A DNA stretch of 64,000 nt from Paraglaciecola sp. L3A3 (GTDB lineage Bacteria > Pseudomonadota > Gammaproteobacteria > Enterobacterales > Alteromonadaceae). Positions 26,735 to 35,327 of this stretch are shown piece by piece. A program made the translations under genes and the position numbers. The DNA is taken from NCBI RefSeq assembly GCF_009796765.1, contig NZ_CP047023.1, positions 789,501 to 853,500 of the forward strand. The letters are read 5' to 3'. Every line of letters starts with the position of its first letter. Positions within the stretch are counted from its first letter, which is position 1. The notes beneath the pieces were generated by a model that saw only the letters and a list, made by a program, of their open reading frames with translations, searched no databases and was not told where the DNA came from.

Positions 26735-27397
26735 ATGAACACACAATTATTTAAAGTCTTTAAAAATCTTAGCCAAGCGGTATTTGCTATTTTACTTTTT
26801 GGTTTAGCTAACTCAAGTTTTGCCACTGAAGTTAATAATCCCCAGTTATTACTGGAAAAAGTGACCAATACAACTTTCACACGAATAGATCTTGAGAAAC
26901 AAAGTATTGAAGCTAATCCTGAACATTTACGGACCATTATTGAACAAGAATTGATGCCTTACATTGACCACAAATTTGCTGCGTTTAAAGTATTAGGTAA
27001 ACAATTTAAGTCTGTTCCTAAGCAACAGATACCAGAATATGTGGAACAGTTTAGACAATATTTAATTTCTAATTTTGCCGTGGCATTGGCCAATTATGGT
27101 GGACAAGAGTTAATATTTGAACCAGTTAAAGATAGTGCTAATGCTAAAAGTATGGCGATTAAAGCTATTATTAGGCAAGCAGGTTATCCAGATATCAATA
27201 TTCAATTTAAGTTGCGTAAAAACTCGAAAACACAAGAGTGGAAAACCTATGATTTAGTGGCCGAAGGCATTAGTTTATTGTCGAGTAAACAAACTGAGTT
27301 TGCTTCGCTTATTCGTCAACAAGGTATTCAGGCTGTAATAGATGTAATGAAGGCTAAAAATAGTGAGCCTTTGGAGTTGGCTAAAAATTCTAACTAA
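26735..27397 (+). CDS. mlaC: MlaC-like phospholipid-binding protein, copy 1
   Basis: A 220-residue periplasmic protein of the MlaC/Ttg2D family. The signal peptide ends at SSFA (about 27-30). Family features are R-T-I-I-E-Q-E-L-M-P-Y-I-D, F-A-A-F-K-V-L-G, Y-V-E-Q-F-R-Q-Y-L and the C-terminal W-K-T-Y-D-L-V-A-E-G-I-S-L-L-S-S-K. MlaC shuttles phospholipids between the outer-membrane MlaA complex and the inner-membrane MlaFEDB complex. Here it is not in an mlaFEDCB operon but stands after the pagL-like gene, preceded by AAGGAG. A second copy starts 326 bp downstream with long stretches of identical sequence. It is probably an accessory paralogue with a canonical mlaC elsewhere. Confidence 0.88.
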   Translation: MNTQLFKVFKNLSQAVFAILLFGLANSSFATEVNNPQLLLEKVTNTTFTRIDLEKQSIEANPEHLRTIIEQELMPYIDHKFAAFKVLGKQFKSVPKQQIPEYVEQFRQYLISNFAVALANYGGQELIFEPVKDSANAKSMAIKAIIRQAGYPDINIQFKLRKNSKTQEWKTYDLVAEGISLLSSKQTEFASLIRQQGIQAVIDVMKAKNSEPLELAKNSN

Positions 27398-27408
27398 TAA
27401 TATTTTAA

Positions 27409-27429
27409 GATACGAGATACGAGATACGA
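27409..27429. repeat. 7-bp tandem repeat (GATACGA)x3
   Basis: Three exact copies of GATACGA directly after the first mlaC stop. It shares the ACGAG core with the tract at 5538-5558. Confidence 0.85.
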
Positions 27430-27510
27430 TGAGATAAATGAAGGCTTATAATTCTTGAAATTTAAGTACCAAGGTTACTAGGTGTTATATGGCAGCATTA
27501 GTCTTATAGC

Positions 27511-27552
27511 AATCCACATTGATAAGTGCGAGATCAATTATCAATGTGGATT
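27511..27552. repeat. 15-bp perfect inverted repeat
   Basis: AATCCACATTGATAA (27511-27525) and TTATCAATGTGGATT (27538-27552) with a 12-nt loop. There is no T-tract. Possible uses are an operator for mlaC copy 2, an RNA stem, or the ends of a very small element. Confidence 0.85.
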
Positions 27553-27610
27553 GGTATTAGTTTCCTCAATTAGATAATGTGTTTTTTGGGATCCCAGTAT
27601 AGGTAGTCTT

Positions 27611-27680
27611 CTTACAAAAACTGACATTTGCTAAACAAAAGCTCACTACTTAATCATTTTTATTAAGGTAAATTAATCCC
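27611..27680 (+). promoter_or_regulatory. Upstream segment shared with 37027-37096
   Basis: This 70-bp segment, ending 43 bp before the mlaC copy 2 start, aligns without gaps to 37027-37096, which ends 33 bp before an outer-membrane barrel gene. By hand count 56 of 70 positions agree. It probably contains the promoter and a shared regulatory site or leader. No -35/-10 assignment is certain. Confidence 0.65.
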
Positions 27681-27723
27681 GTATTTTTAAATTTATTTTT
27701 AATTCAACTCGGATTTTTATCTT

Positions 27724-28383
27724 ATGAATATAGTATTTTCTAACTTTATTAAACAACTCTGCCAAGTGGTATTTGTTATTCTATTTTTGGGTTTAGCCAA
27801 CTCAAGTTTTGCAACTGAGCAAGATAATCCACAATTAGGCTTGGAAAAAGTGACTAATGCTGCCTTCGCCCGAATTAAGTTGGAACAGCAAAGTATTGAA
27901 GCTAATCCTGAACATTTACGGACTATTATTGAACAAGAATTAATGCCTCACATTGACCACAAATTTGCTGCGTTTAAAGTATTAGGTAAACAATTCAAAT
28001 CGGTTTCTAAGCAACAAATTCCAGAATATGTAGAGCAATTTAGACTCTATTTAATCTCTAATTTTGCGGTGGCATTGGCTAATTATGGTGGACAAGAGCT
28101 AATATTTGAGCCTGTCAAAGAGGCTAAAAATACGAAAAGTATGACGATTAAAAGTATAATTCGAGGCGCTGGGCGCCCAGACATCAGCATTCACTTTAAG
28201 TTGCGTAAAAATTCAAAAACACAAGAATGGAAAACCTATGATTTAGTGGCCGAAGGCATTAGTTTATTGTCGAGTAAACAAACTGAGTTTGCTTCGCTTA
28301 TTCGTCAACAAGGTATTCAGGCTGTGATAGATGTAATGAAATCTAAAAACAGCGAGCCTTTGGAGCTTGCTAAGAATAACTAA
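27724..28383 (+). CDS. mlaC: MlaC-like phospholipid-binding protein, copy 2
   Basis: A 219-residue paralogue of the preceding MlaC. The signal peptide ends at SSFA, and the stretches E-A-N-P-E-H-L-R-T-I-I-E-Q-E-L-M-P and W-K-T-Y-D-L-V-A-E-G-I-S-L-L-S-S-K are identical in both copies. Differences cluster in the signal peptide and around residues 128-160. This indicates tandem duplication with some divergence. The upstream regions are unlike: copy 2 has its own 70-bp element (27611-27680), so the two are probably expressed under different conditions. The same lipid-shuttling role is expected; distinct ligand preference is possible but not shown. Confidence 0.88.
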   Translation: MNIVFSNFIKQLCQVVFVILFLGLANSSFATEQDNPQLGLEKVTNAAFARIKLEQQSIEANPEHLRTIIEQELMPHIDHKFAAFKVLGKQFKSVSKQQIPEYVEQFRLYLISNFAVALANYGGQELIFEPVKEAKNTKSMTIKSIIRGAGRPDISIHFKLRKNSKTQEWKTYDLVAEGISLLSSKQTEFASLIRQQGIQAVIDVMKSKNSEPLELAKNN

Positions 28384-28454
28384 ACTTGGGTAATAAAGTG
28401 AAAATCAGGCATAATTGGTTATTCATTAGCCCGTAATAATTAATAAGGAGTTAA

Positions 28455-29819
28455 GTGGACAAAGTTAAACTCACTCAGGATGAAAACCTTTCTATTAAAG
28501 TTAGTTATCCTTTGTTGCCGAGTGACCACCAAATCCTTGATATCTATTTCTCTTTACCAGAAGAAATGGGCATTAGCGCTAAGACTTTAGCTGAAGAGCA
28601 ATATTTTCATAGCAGTATTCAAACTCATAGTGCTTATTTTGCCGATCAGCTACATTTGCCTTTAGTTAGAAGTCGCTTTATCAGCCAAAAAAAAGGTGAA
28701 CAAAGTGACTATCGTTTAAACCTGAATTTATTTTCTTATCAAATTCGTATTGCTTTAGATACGGACATAAAACAAACCCTTAAGCTTAAAGAGTGTGAAG
28801 AGTTTTATCCCCAAGCGATAGAAGTTGCCGAACAAATTTCGGGCTTACTGAAAAAGCTCAGAAGATATACCCCTTCAGATACAAAACTCAGAGCCTATTT
28901 TGAAAATGCCGATAATTACCTAAGTTGGCAAGTAGAGCAGTCATTTTTAAAATTATTATCAAGAGCGCCTAAAAGTAGTGACTTTTCTAGTGAGCGAAAT
29001 TTTTTGCTTGCTCTGTGCCGCAGAGAAAACGAATACCGAGAAGAGAACCAATATAACTCCCAGTTAACTTTAGGTGACCCAAATCGTATCACCAATAAAA
29101 TGCGATTGTTGCAACGCCTAATCGAATACGGCGTGGTATTTCAAAAACAAATTAAAAGCTTGAATAGTAATTTAAAACGCATTGTACGTGGAGTAGTGAC
29201 TGCTTTTATTATGACTTTTGTTATGGCGCTGGTGTTAAATGCCCGTACCAATTTTACTGAAGTGACTATAGCCTTACTGGGTATGTTGGGAGTGATTTAT
29301 GGTTTACGAGAAACATTTAAGGATGATATCACCGGTGTTATTTGGCGCTGGATCCAAAAAGGGCTACCCAAGTGGAAAATAATTTATAGCCATACAGTGA
29401 CTAAAGCCAAGGTGGCGACTCAAACTATTTGGTTGCAATATATCCGCAATAAAGATTTACCCGAACAAGTAGATCAATTATTTCAAACCAGACGTCATCA
29501 AAACAAACAAGCCGCCCAATTGTTGCATTTTCGTAGTGACATTAAGGTTAACTCAAAAAGCTTTCTGCCTGGTTATGATGCGATTCAACAAAGAACTTAT
29601 TTTAATTTAACCCCTTTTATCCGTTTTTTAAAAAAAGGTGAAGGGCGTTTATATTCCTCAGATGGTAGTAAAATTAGCAAACAAGCTGTTGAAAGGCGTT
29701 ATCAAATTAATGTGGTGTTAATGCATACCGACAAAGAACAGCAACAACAAACACAACGATTCAAAATTACCCTAAATCGCTCTAACATTATTAATATTGA
29801 GGCTATTCAGTCTGATTGA
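28455..29819 (+). CDS. Uncharacterised membrane protein (454 aa)
   Basis: Not recognised. It starts at a GTG (28455) with AAGGAG six bases upstream. The first 240 residues are polar and helical. Two adjacent hydrophobic spans lie at about 249-268 (V-V-T-A-F-I-M-T-F-V-M-A-L-V-L) and 273-290 (T-I-A-L-L-G-M-L-G-V-I-Y-G-L). The last 160 residues are basic and polar. No signal peptide is present, so it is an inner-membrane hairpin with two large cytoplasmic domains. It follows mlaC copy 2 by 71 bp and may be co-transcribed. No catalytic motif was recognised. Confidence 0.8.
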   Translation: MDKVKLTQDENLSIKVSYPLLPSDHQILDIYFSLPEEMGISAKTLAEEQYFHSSIQTHSAYFADQLHLPLVRSRFISQKKGEQSDYRLNLNLFSYQIRIALDTDIKQTLKLKECEEFYPQAIEVAEQISGLLKKLRRYTPSDTKLRAYFENADNYLSWQVEQSFLKLLSRAPKSSDFSSERNFLLALCRRENEYREENQYNSQLTLGDPNRITNKMRLLQRLIEYGVVFQKQIKSLNSNLKRIVRGVVTAFIMTFVMALVLNARTNFTEVTIALLGMLGVIYGLRETFKDDITGVIWRWIQKGLPKWKIIYSHTVTKAKVATQTIWLQYIRNKDLPEQVDQLFQTRRHQNKQAAQLLHFRSDIKVNSKSFLPGYDAIQQRTYFNLTPFIRFLKKGEGRLYSSDGSKISKQAVERRYQINVVLMHTDKEQQQQTQRFKITLNRSNIINIEAIQSD

Positions 29820-29845
29820 GCCCCAAGATAATGGTCTCTTTTGGC

Positions 29846-30526
29846 TTATTCTGGGAATAACAGATCTTCACGATTATCCAGCCATAAAGGATATTTGGTC
29901 ATGATTTTAGTAAACATCACACTTTGCAAATATCGGTTCAGCCATTGCCTGACTTTAGGGTAGGGGGCTTGCAGATACCATTGCCGTTCGATACGGGCAA
30001 ATTGTCGAATAAAAGGTAACAGGGCTATATCCAGCAGAGACTCTTTATCCGACCACAAAAAGGCATGTTGTTCTAAGCGTTGTTCAAGCTCTTGAATAAA
30101 AACTTCACATTGCTGTCGGCAATCGCTTAGTGTGCTTTCATGATAACGTTTGGCACATTTGTATTGTTCTAAACATTGTTTAAATCCAACATCAAATCGA
30201 GCAATTTCACCGAGCATATTCGGTAAAGCTGGCGGCTGTTCTGAGTGCAGGAGATCGTCAGGATCGCTCTGGGACAAGGCCCATAACATCAGCTCTAAAC
30301 TTTCTTCAAGCACGATTTCTGTTGTTGAGCCCGGCTGTTTCGGCAACACCAAAATAGGCACTGTGCCTTTGGGGGAACTGGCTAACATTTCTGCTGGTTT
30401 ATTGGTTAATACTAAGTCTCGTAATGACACCGGCTGTTTGGCTTTATAAATGGCGATTCTGCCACGCATGGCATAAGGGCAATTGCGCAAAGAATAAAGT
30501 ATAGGGTAGGTTTTTGGGACATTCAT
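29846..30526 (-). CDS. Glutathione S-transferase family protein
   Basis: A 226-residue two-domain protein. The N-terminal thioredoxin fold has R-N-C-P-Y-A-M-R (residues about 14-21), with the cysteine in the glutaredoxin-like active-site position, and G-T-V-P-I-L-V with the conserved cis-Pro that binds glutathione. The C-terminal helical domain contains L-L-D-I-A-L-L-P-F-I-R-Q-F-A. This arrangement suits omega/GrxA-like transferases that do thiol-disulfide chemistry. It is cytoplasmic and a single gene, divergent from the U32-family gene with 116 bp between them. The substrate is unknown. Confidence 0.82.
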   Translation of the reverse strand: MNVPKTYPILYSLRNCPYAMRGRIAIYKAKQPVSLRDLVLTNKPAEMLASSPKGTVPILVLPKQPGSTTEIVLEESLELMLWALSQSDPDDLLHSEQPPALPNMLGEIARFDVGFKQCLEQYKCAKRYHESTLSDCRQQCEVFIQELEQRLEQHAFLWSDKESLLDIALLPFIRQFARIERQWYLQAPYPKVRQWLNRYLQSVMFTKIMTKYPLWLDNREDLLFPE

Positions 30527-30642
30527 CGCTAATTAACTGTGATCGCCTTATTTACTGGTATTAATCTACTGTATCGATATTCATCGACTAAATATACGGG
30601 TAATATGCCGCCTTTAAATTTAGTAAACAACAAGTTGTAAAA

Positions 30643-32994
30643 ATGAATCATAAAATTGAATTATTAGCCCCAGGTGGTGATATTGATGCCATTAAAGCAG
30701 CGATTATTGCTGGTGCCGATGCGGTATATTGCGGATTAGATACTTTTAATGCCCGTAATCGTGCGGCTAATATTTCATTTGATCAACTTGTTGGGGTAAT
30801 ACGACTGGCTCACCTTTATCAATGTGAAATTTTCCTGACCCTGAATATCATTATTTTAGAACGAGAATTTCCCACCTTAGCCAAGCTACTGAGTAAGCTG
30901 GTGAATACCACGTTAGACGGTGTGATAGTGCAAGATCTTGGTTTGTTTAATTTAATCACTAAACATTTTCCGACTCTAGATATCCATGCTTCGACCCAGC
31001 TCACTACCCACAATGTAGGGCAAATTCCTTTTCTGAAAAAATTAGGAGCCTCGCGGGTTAATTTATCTCGAGAGCTAAACCTAAAAGAAATCACCGCGAT
31101 CACAGCTGCCAGTCGCGAAAATGAGATATTAACCGAAGTGTTTGTGCACGGCTCATTGTGTGTGGCGTTTTCGGGTTTGTGTTATTCCACCTCTGCCAGT
31201 GTCGGTAACTCAGGTAATAGGGGGCGTTGCAGTCAGGCTTGCCGCGAAGAATACGAAACCACACCGTCAGGAAATAATTTTCCACTGAATATTAAAGACA
31301 ACTCGGCATTTTTTGACTTACCGGCCTTGATAGAAGCAGGAGTAGATTCATTCAAAATTGAAGGGAGGATTAAAGGTGCGACATATGTACATACAGTGGT
31401 TGATAGCTTTCGTAAACAAATTGATGGTTTTTTAAAAACAGGTGAGTTGTTAGAAGACGGCGAACGCCTGTATAAAGTCTTTAATCGTGACTTTTCTAAT
31501 GCCTTTTTACGGGGCGATTTGAACCAATCTATGTTCATTGATAACCCTAGAGATAATTCTAAAATTCACGCTCTAGCTAAAAATGCCGCGCCACCAACTG
31601 GCGAAGTACAGGTTACTGAGACAAACGAGGTTAATGAAAAGTTTGATACTATTTCAGTAGTGCAAATTCATGATGTAGGGCAAACACTGCACGATGAAAA
31701 GACCCAGATGAATGCCACAGTACAAGACAAAATTAAGTATTTAAATATTGAAAAACCGCGCTTAACTTTGCACTTTTCTGGTGAGCCAAATAGCCCATTA
31801 ACCGTGACCGTCTCCACCAATACCGCGACTAACGAGCAAGGTTCAGCTGAGTTGGCGGTTGTTGAAAACAAAGAATTTATTGTGCTGTCCAGCAGCCAGT
31901 TAATGCTTAAAGAGCAGAGCGACAGCCTTAAAGCTGCCCTCGACAAGCGCTTTAGAAGTTTCAACAATGCAGAGTTCACATTGCAAGAAATGAATATGCA
32001 AGACTTAGCCGATGGTGTGAGTTTACCCTTCAAAGAGTTAACCCTACTTAAAAATGAAGTCGCCCGTTTATTAAATAATAACAAGCCGGTGTTGCCTGCT
32101 GTGACATTGCCTGCATTACAAAATTACCCTAAAGCCGCAGATTCAGACGTTAAACTATCCATTTTAATTTGTGACCCTGCTGACTTTGTATTAGCCGATA
32201 GTACTGACGCAGATGTGTACTTTAAATTACCTGACGCCTACAAACGTGACTGTACAAAGTACGTAGATTTACTCAAACAACAGCCGAAGATTATTCCCTG
32301 GTTTCCAGCGGTATTAATAGGTAAAGACTACGATGTTGCTATAAATATTTTACAACAAGTGATGCCACCGCTAATCGTCACCAACAACACAGGTATCGCT
32401 TATGAAGCCTACAAACTTGGTATTAAGTGGATAGCTGGGCCATTTTTGAATATCACTAACTCTTACGCTTTAATGGCTATACAAGAAGAGTTTGATTGTA
32501 GTGGTGCTTTTATTTCGAACGAAATAAACAAACAACAGATGCAAAAGATCGCTCGCCCTAAAAACTTTAAATTGTTTTACAGTATTTATCACCCCATTTT
32601 ATTAATGACCAGCAGGCAGTGTTTTTTCCAACAAAGTGTAGGCTGTGAAAAGCCTCGGATAGATAATGGCTGTATGTTGTCATGTGATAAATCTACCAGC
32701 ATCACCAATCTCAAAGGGGTGTCGTTTGCGATTGATAAACAAAAAGCTGGATACCCTAGCATTTATAATCAAGATCAGTTTTTAAATATAGAGATCATCA
32801 AAGATCTAAGCCATATGTTTGACGGCTTTATGATTGATTTAACCAATATCGGCAGTGGTGATAAACAAATGCCTGACAAAGAGGAACTGATTAAACAATT
32901 CGAAGACTTGTTAGCAGGTGATAGCGGCGTACCCGGCACATTAAATAACTTAGTACCTGAATCAACGGTTAGTCAGTATCACACTGGGTTATAG
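30643..32994 (+). CDS. U32 family protein (RlhA/TrhP-like)
   Basis: A 783-residue U32-family protein. It begins E-L-L-A-P-G-G-D-I-D-A-I-K-A-A-I-I-A-G-A-D-A-V-Y, the TIM-barrel start shared by UbiU, TrhP and RlhA. Four cysteines C173, C180, C196 and C200 sit in the pattern that binds a [4Fe-4S] cluster in that family. Members hydroxylate tRNA or 23S rRNA, or ubiquinone precursors, rather than acting as peptidases. Length is greater than E. coli RlhA (about 650). A second cysteine group (C-x8-C, C-x3-C, around 667-690) near the C-terminus suggests another metal site. The closest functional class cannot be settled. A small conserved gene follows 29 bp downstream. Confidence 0.8.
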   Translation: MNHKIELLAPGGDIDAIKAAIIAGADAVYCGLDTFNARNRAANISFDQLVGVIRLAHLYQCEIFLTLNIIILEREFPTLAKLLSKLVNTTLDGVIVQDLGLFNLITKHFPTLDIHASTQLTTHNVGQIPFLKKLGASRVNLSRELNLKEITAITAASRENEILTEVFVHGSLCVAFSGLCYSTSASVGNSGNRGRCSQACREEYETTPSGNNFPLNIKDNSAFFDLPALIEAGVDSFKIEGRIKGATYVHTVVDSFRKQIDGFLKTGELLEDGERLYKVFNRDFSNAFLRGDLNQSMFIDNPRDNSKIHALAKNAAPPTGEVQVTETNEVNEKFDTISVVQIHDVGQTLHDEKTQMNATVQDKIKYLNIEKPRLTLHFSGEPNSPLTVTVSTNTATNEQGSAELAVVENKEFIVLSSSQLMLKEQSDSLKAALDKRFRSFNNAEFTLQEMNMQDLADGVSLPFKELTLLKNEVARLLNNNKPVLPAVTLPALQNYPKAADSDVKLSILICDPADFVLADSTDADVYFKLPDAYKRDCTKYVDLLKQQPKIIPWFPAVLIGKDYDVAINILQQVMPPLIVTNNTGIAYEAYKLGIKWIAGPFLNITNSYALMAIQEEFDCSGAFISNEINKQQMQKIARPKNFKLFYSIYHPILLMTSRQCFFQQSVGCEKPRIDNGCMLSCDKSTSITNLKGVSFAIDKQKAGYPSIYNQDQFLNIEIIKDLSHMFDGFMIDLTNIGSGDKQMPDKEELIKQFEDLLAGDSGVPGTLNNLVPESTVSQYHTGL

Positions 32995-33023
32995 ACAAAC
33001 ATTAACAAAGGAATAAACGACCT

Positions 33024-33194
33024 ATGTCAGCAAAAAAAGTGAAGTTTGAATTAGAGAAACAGAATAAAAATAGTGTGCGTTATAAAGAAGTACCAGAAGA
33101 CGGCATGCCACCTGTGATCGGTAGTATCTATGTGCAAAAGTGGTTTGCTGGGACTAGCAAAAATATTGAAGTGACAATTGAGAAAAAAGATTAG
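33024..33194 (+). CDS. Small hypothetical protein (56 aa)
   Basis: An open frame of 56 codons, MSAKKVKFELEKQ to VTIEKKD, 29 bp after the U32-family gene, with AAGGA about 11 nt before the ATG. The amino-acid composition is coding-like (charged, with Trp and Tyr in I-Y-V-Q-K-W-F-A-G). It is probably a compact single-domain beta protein. The function is unknown; it is likely co-transcribed with the U32 gene. Confidence 0.6.
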   Translation: MSAKKVKFELEKQNKNSVRYKEVPEDGMPPVIGSIYVQKWFAGTSKNIEVTIEKKD

Positions 33195-33824
33195 CTGCCT
33201 AAAAAATAATTCTTTCAATAAACAGGTTCAGCTGCAGGGGCATTGAGTCCTAGTCCTCAAAAAAGCAAATGTGCAAATTTTTTCATGCCTAAATTGACAA
33301 CCAGCTCATGTATGCTTTTTTCATATTCTAGTGCTGTGCTCTCAGCCTATTGGCCGATAATATGTGAAATAATTATATTATAAATAACCTAGCATTTAAT
33401 GCTATTAAATGGAAAGAATAAAGATATTGATACAGTCTATGGCGGCTGGAGTGGATAAACTATTGTTAAAAGACTTAATTGTGAAACAAAAGGCTGGCCT
33501 GATGGTTTTTCAATTTTAAAGGGAATATGACAAAGGGTTAAAACGCTAAAACTTTGCCTACAATTTTGGAATGATAGTTTTGAGCAAGAATTAGAGAAAA
33601 TATCGAATAACAAAATTTTATATGTCATTCGCTTATCAATAGAATAGAAATAATTTAGGGTAATAAAATAGGCTGGAAATTATTTGGTGTATTGTTAATA
33701 GGACTGCTATGTTTTCATTGTCTGTGTGGTTTATATTCGAGCAAATCAAATCGTAAGAATACGACTAATTGACTATAGTCATTCATGTACAATTTTCGAT
33801 AATCTATTCAAAAAGGGATGAGCG
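33195..33824. other. Long intergenic region, possible gene remnant
   Basis: There is no intact gene in 630 bp of AT-rich DNA. The only coding-like signal is the interrupted frame at 33399-33647. No terminator or repeat was recognised. Confidence 0.45.
33399..33647 (+). pseudogene. Possible degenerate reading frame with two internal stops
   Basis: From ATG 33399 the frame reads M-L-L-N-G-K-N-K-D-I-D-T-V-Y-G-G-W-S-G, TAA, then T-I-V-K-R-L-N-C-E-T-K-G-W-P-D-G-F-S, TGA, then about 38 more residues to TAG 33645. Protein-like composition continues across both stops. The family is not recognised and chance cannot be excluded in such AT-rich DNA. Confidence 0.3.
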
Positions 33825-35324
33825 GTGAATACTAGAATTATGAAGTACCCTTGGGTTGAAAGTGCCAATAAAATTTTCAGAGTCGTTCTATTAGTGCAAT
33901 GGTTGATTTCTGCACTTATTGGCTTAATGACCTCGAATTGGCTGCCACCGTTTTTAATTGGCTTACCTATACTTATTCTTCCAATAATACTTAGTTTTAC
34001 TCATGCAAGCTCGGTAATGAGTCGATATGCTTTTGCTATTGCAGTGCAATTATTTGCGGCATTACATATTCAACAAACTTATGGAATGACAGAGCTACAT
34101 TTTGAAATATTTGTGGTACTAGCTTTTCTTTCATACTTTAGAGATTGGAAGGTCATAGCGTTAAGTACAGCCGTTGTAGCCGTTCACCATATTTTGTTTT
34201 TTATAGTACAAAGTAATGGTGGTAGTTTAGTGGTGTTTGAAGACAATCGCCTTACTTTCTATATTTTGCTTATTCATGCTGTATTTGCAATTGTTGAGGG
34301 CGTGTTACTGGGGGTCATGGCTAAGATTAGTTTTGAGGAATCAAAAGGTCCACTGATCTTAAACGATATTGTATCAAAGATTATGCTACAAAAAGAGGTG
34401 CTTGATTTAACTGTTGACATTCCAGAGCAGACTAAAAACATTTTTAATTTCCGGCGCTTAATTATTGCATTTAAAGACTTGATTGCTGAGTCTAATGTAC
34501 TTAGCCGAAATGTTTTTTCGCTAGTCCAAAAAGTCAATAATTCTTCTGACACATTAAGTGATTCGGTAAAATTGAGTGCAGAACGAGTGCAAGATATTGC
34601 ATCATCAATAATGGAGATAAGCTCAAGTGTAGAAGATGTAGCCGAACATTCAACCCAATCAAGTGTTTATACAGAACAAGCTAAAAATAATACTACTGAT
34701 ACTAAAAAAGCTATTTATCAGTCAAGTCAGAATGTATTAAAGCTAAGGGATACCCTTTCTTCTGCGTCTACTGAAATTGAAGATTTGAGCTTTAAGTGTA
34801 ATAACATCGCAGAAGTGATGCAGTCAATTAAGTCTGTAGCAGAGCAAACTAACTTGTTAGCTTTAAATGCTGCGATAGAATCAGCTAGAGCAGGAGAGCA
34901 TGGCAGGGGATTTGCTGTGGTAGCAGATGAAGTTCGTAATCTCGCAATTAAGTCTAAAAATAGTGCTGAAGAAATAGAAAAAATCACATCAGATCTTATT
35001 GTCAGCGCCAATAAATCTGTCATTGAGATGAATGACTGTGTTGCCATTGTGGATGAAGCTGCTCAGTCTACTGATACGACTATGTTGAGTATGGATCGAG
35101 TAATAGAAGACTTCGAAAAAATCTCTGATAATATAGCTAGAGTGGCCACTTCTGCTGATTTACAGAGCAAAAAAGTGAGGTCTATTGTGGATTCAACACA
35201 GCTACTCAGTGAATTGTCAGAAAAAGAGCAAGTAGATGTTATCGCTATGAGTGAAGATGCTCAAAAGTTGAGTGAGTTATGCGAGGCCCTCGACAGTCAG
35301 CTTAAACAATTTTCTGTTTCGTGA
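33825..35324 (+). CDS. Methyl-accepting chemotaxis protein with six-span membrane sensor
   Basis: A 499-residue chemoreceptor. The start is GTG 33825 after AGGGATGA. About six membrane spans fill residues 18-185 with almost no periplasmic domain. A pair of histidines in [11 protein letters not shown] lies in one span, a pattern seen in membrane-sensor MCPs. The cytoplasmic signalling tip is canonical: [19 protein letters not shown], then [11 protein letters not shown]. It transmits to CheA/CheW. No HAMP domain is evident between the last span and the coiled coil. The next gene starts 3 bp after its stop, so the two are one operon. The stimulus is unknown; redox or membrane state is conceivable. 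Confidence 0.9.
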   Translation: MNTRIMKYPWVESANKIFRVVLLVQWLISALIGLMTSNWLPPFLIGLPILILPIILSFTHASSVMSRYAFAIAVQLFAALHIQQTYGMTELHFEIFVVLAFLSYFRDWKVIALSTAVVAVHHILFFIVQSNGGSLVVFEDNRLTFYILLIHAVFAIVEGVLLGVMAKISFEESKGPLILNDIVSKIMLQKEVLDLTVDIPEQTKNIFNFRRLIIAFKDLIAESNVLSRNVFSLVQKVNNSSDTLSDSVKLSAERVQDIASSIMEISSSVEDVAEHSTQSSVYTEQAKNNTTDTKKAIYQSSQNVLKLRDTLSSASTEIEDLSFKCNNIAEVMQSIKSVAEQTNLLALNAAIESARAGEHGRGFAVVADEVRNLAIKSKNSAEEIEKITSDLIVSANKSVIEMNDCVAIVDEAAQSTDTTMLSMDRVIEDFEKISDNIARVATSADLQSKKVRSIVDSTQLLSELSEKEQVDVIAMSEDAQKLSELCEALDSQLKQFSVS

Positions 35325-35327
35325 TTT

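Larger units (their letters stand above)
27398..27723. other. Region between the two mlaC copies
   Basis: No gene. It holds a heptamer tandem repeat (27409-27429), a 15-bp perfect inverted repeat (27511-27552) and a 70-bp segment (27611-27680) shared with the region upstream of the outer-membrane barrel gene at 37130. Confidence 0.7.

Noticed and set aside
33437..33628. 63-codon minus-strand frame
   Set aside because: No ribosome site or motif; the plus-strand interrupted frame covering it is more protein-like.
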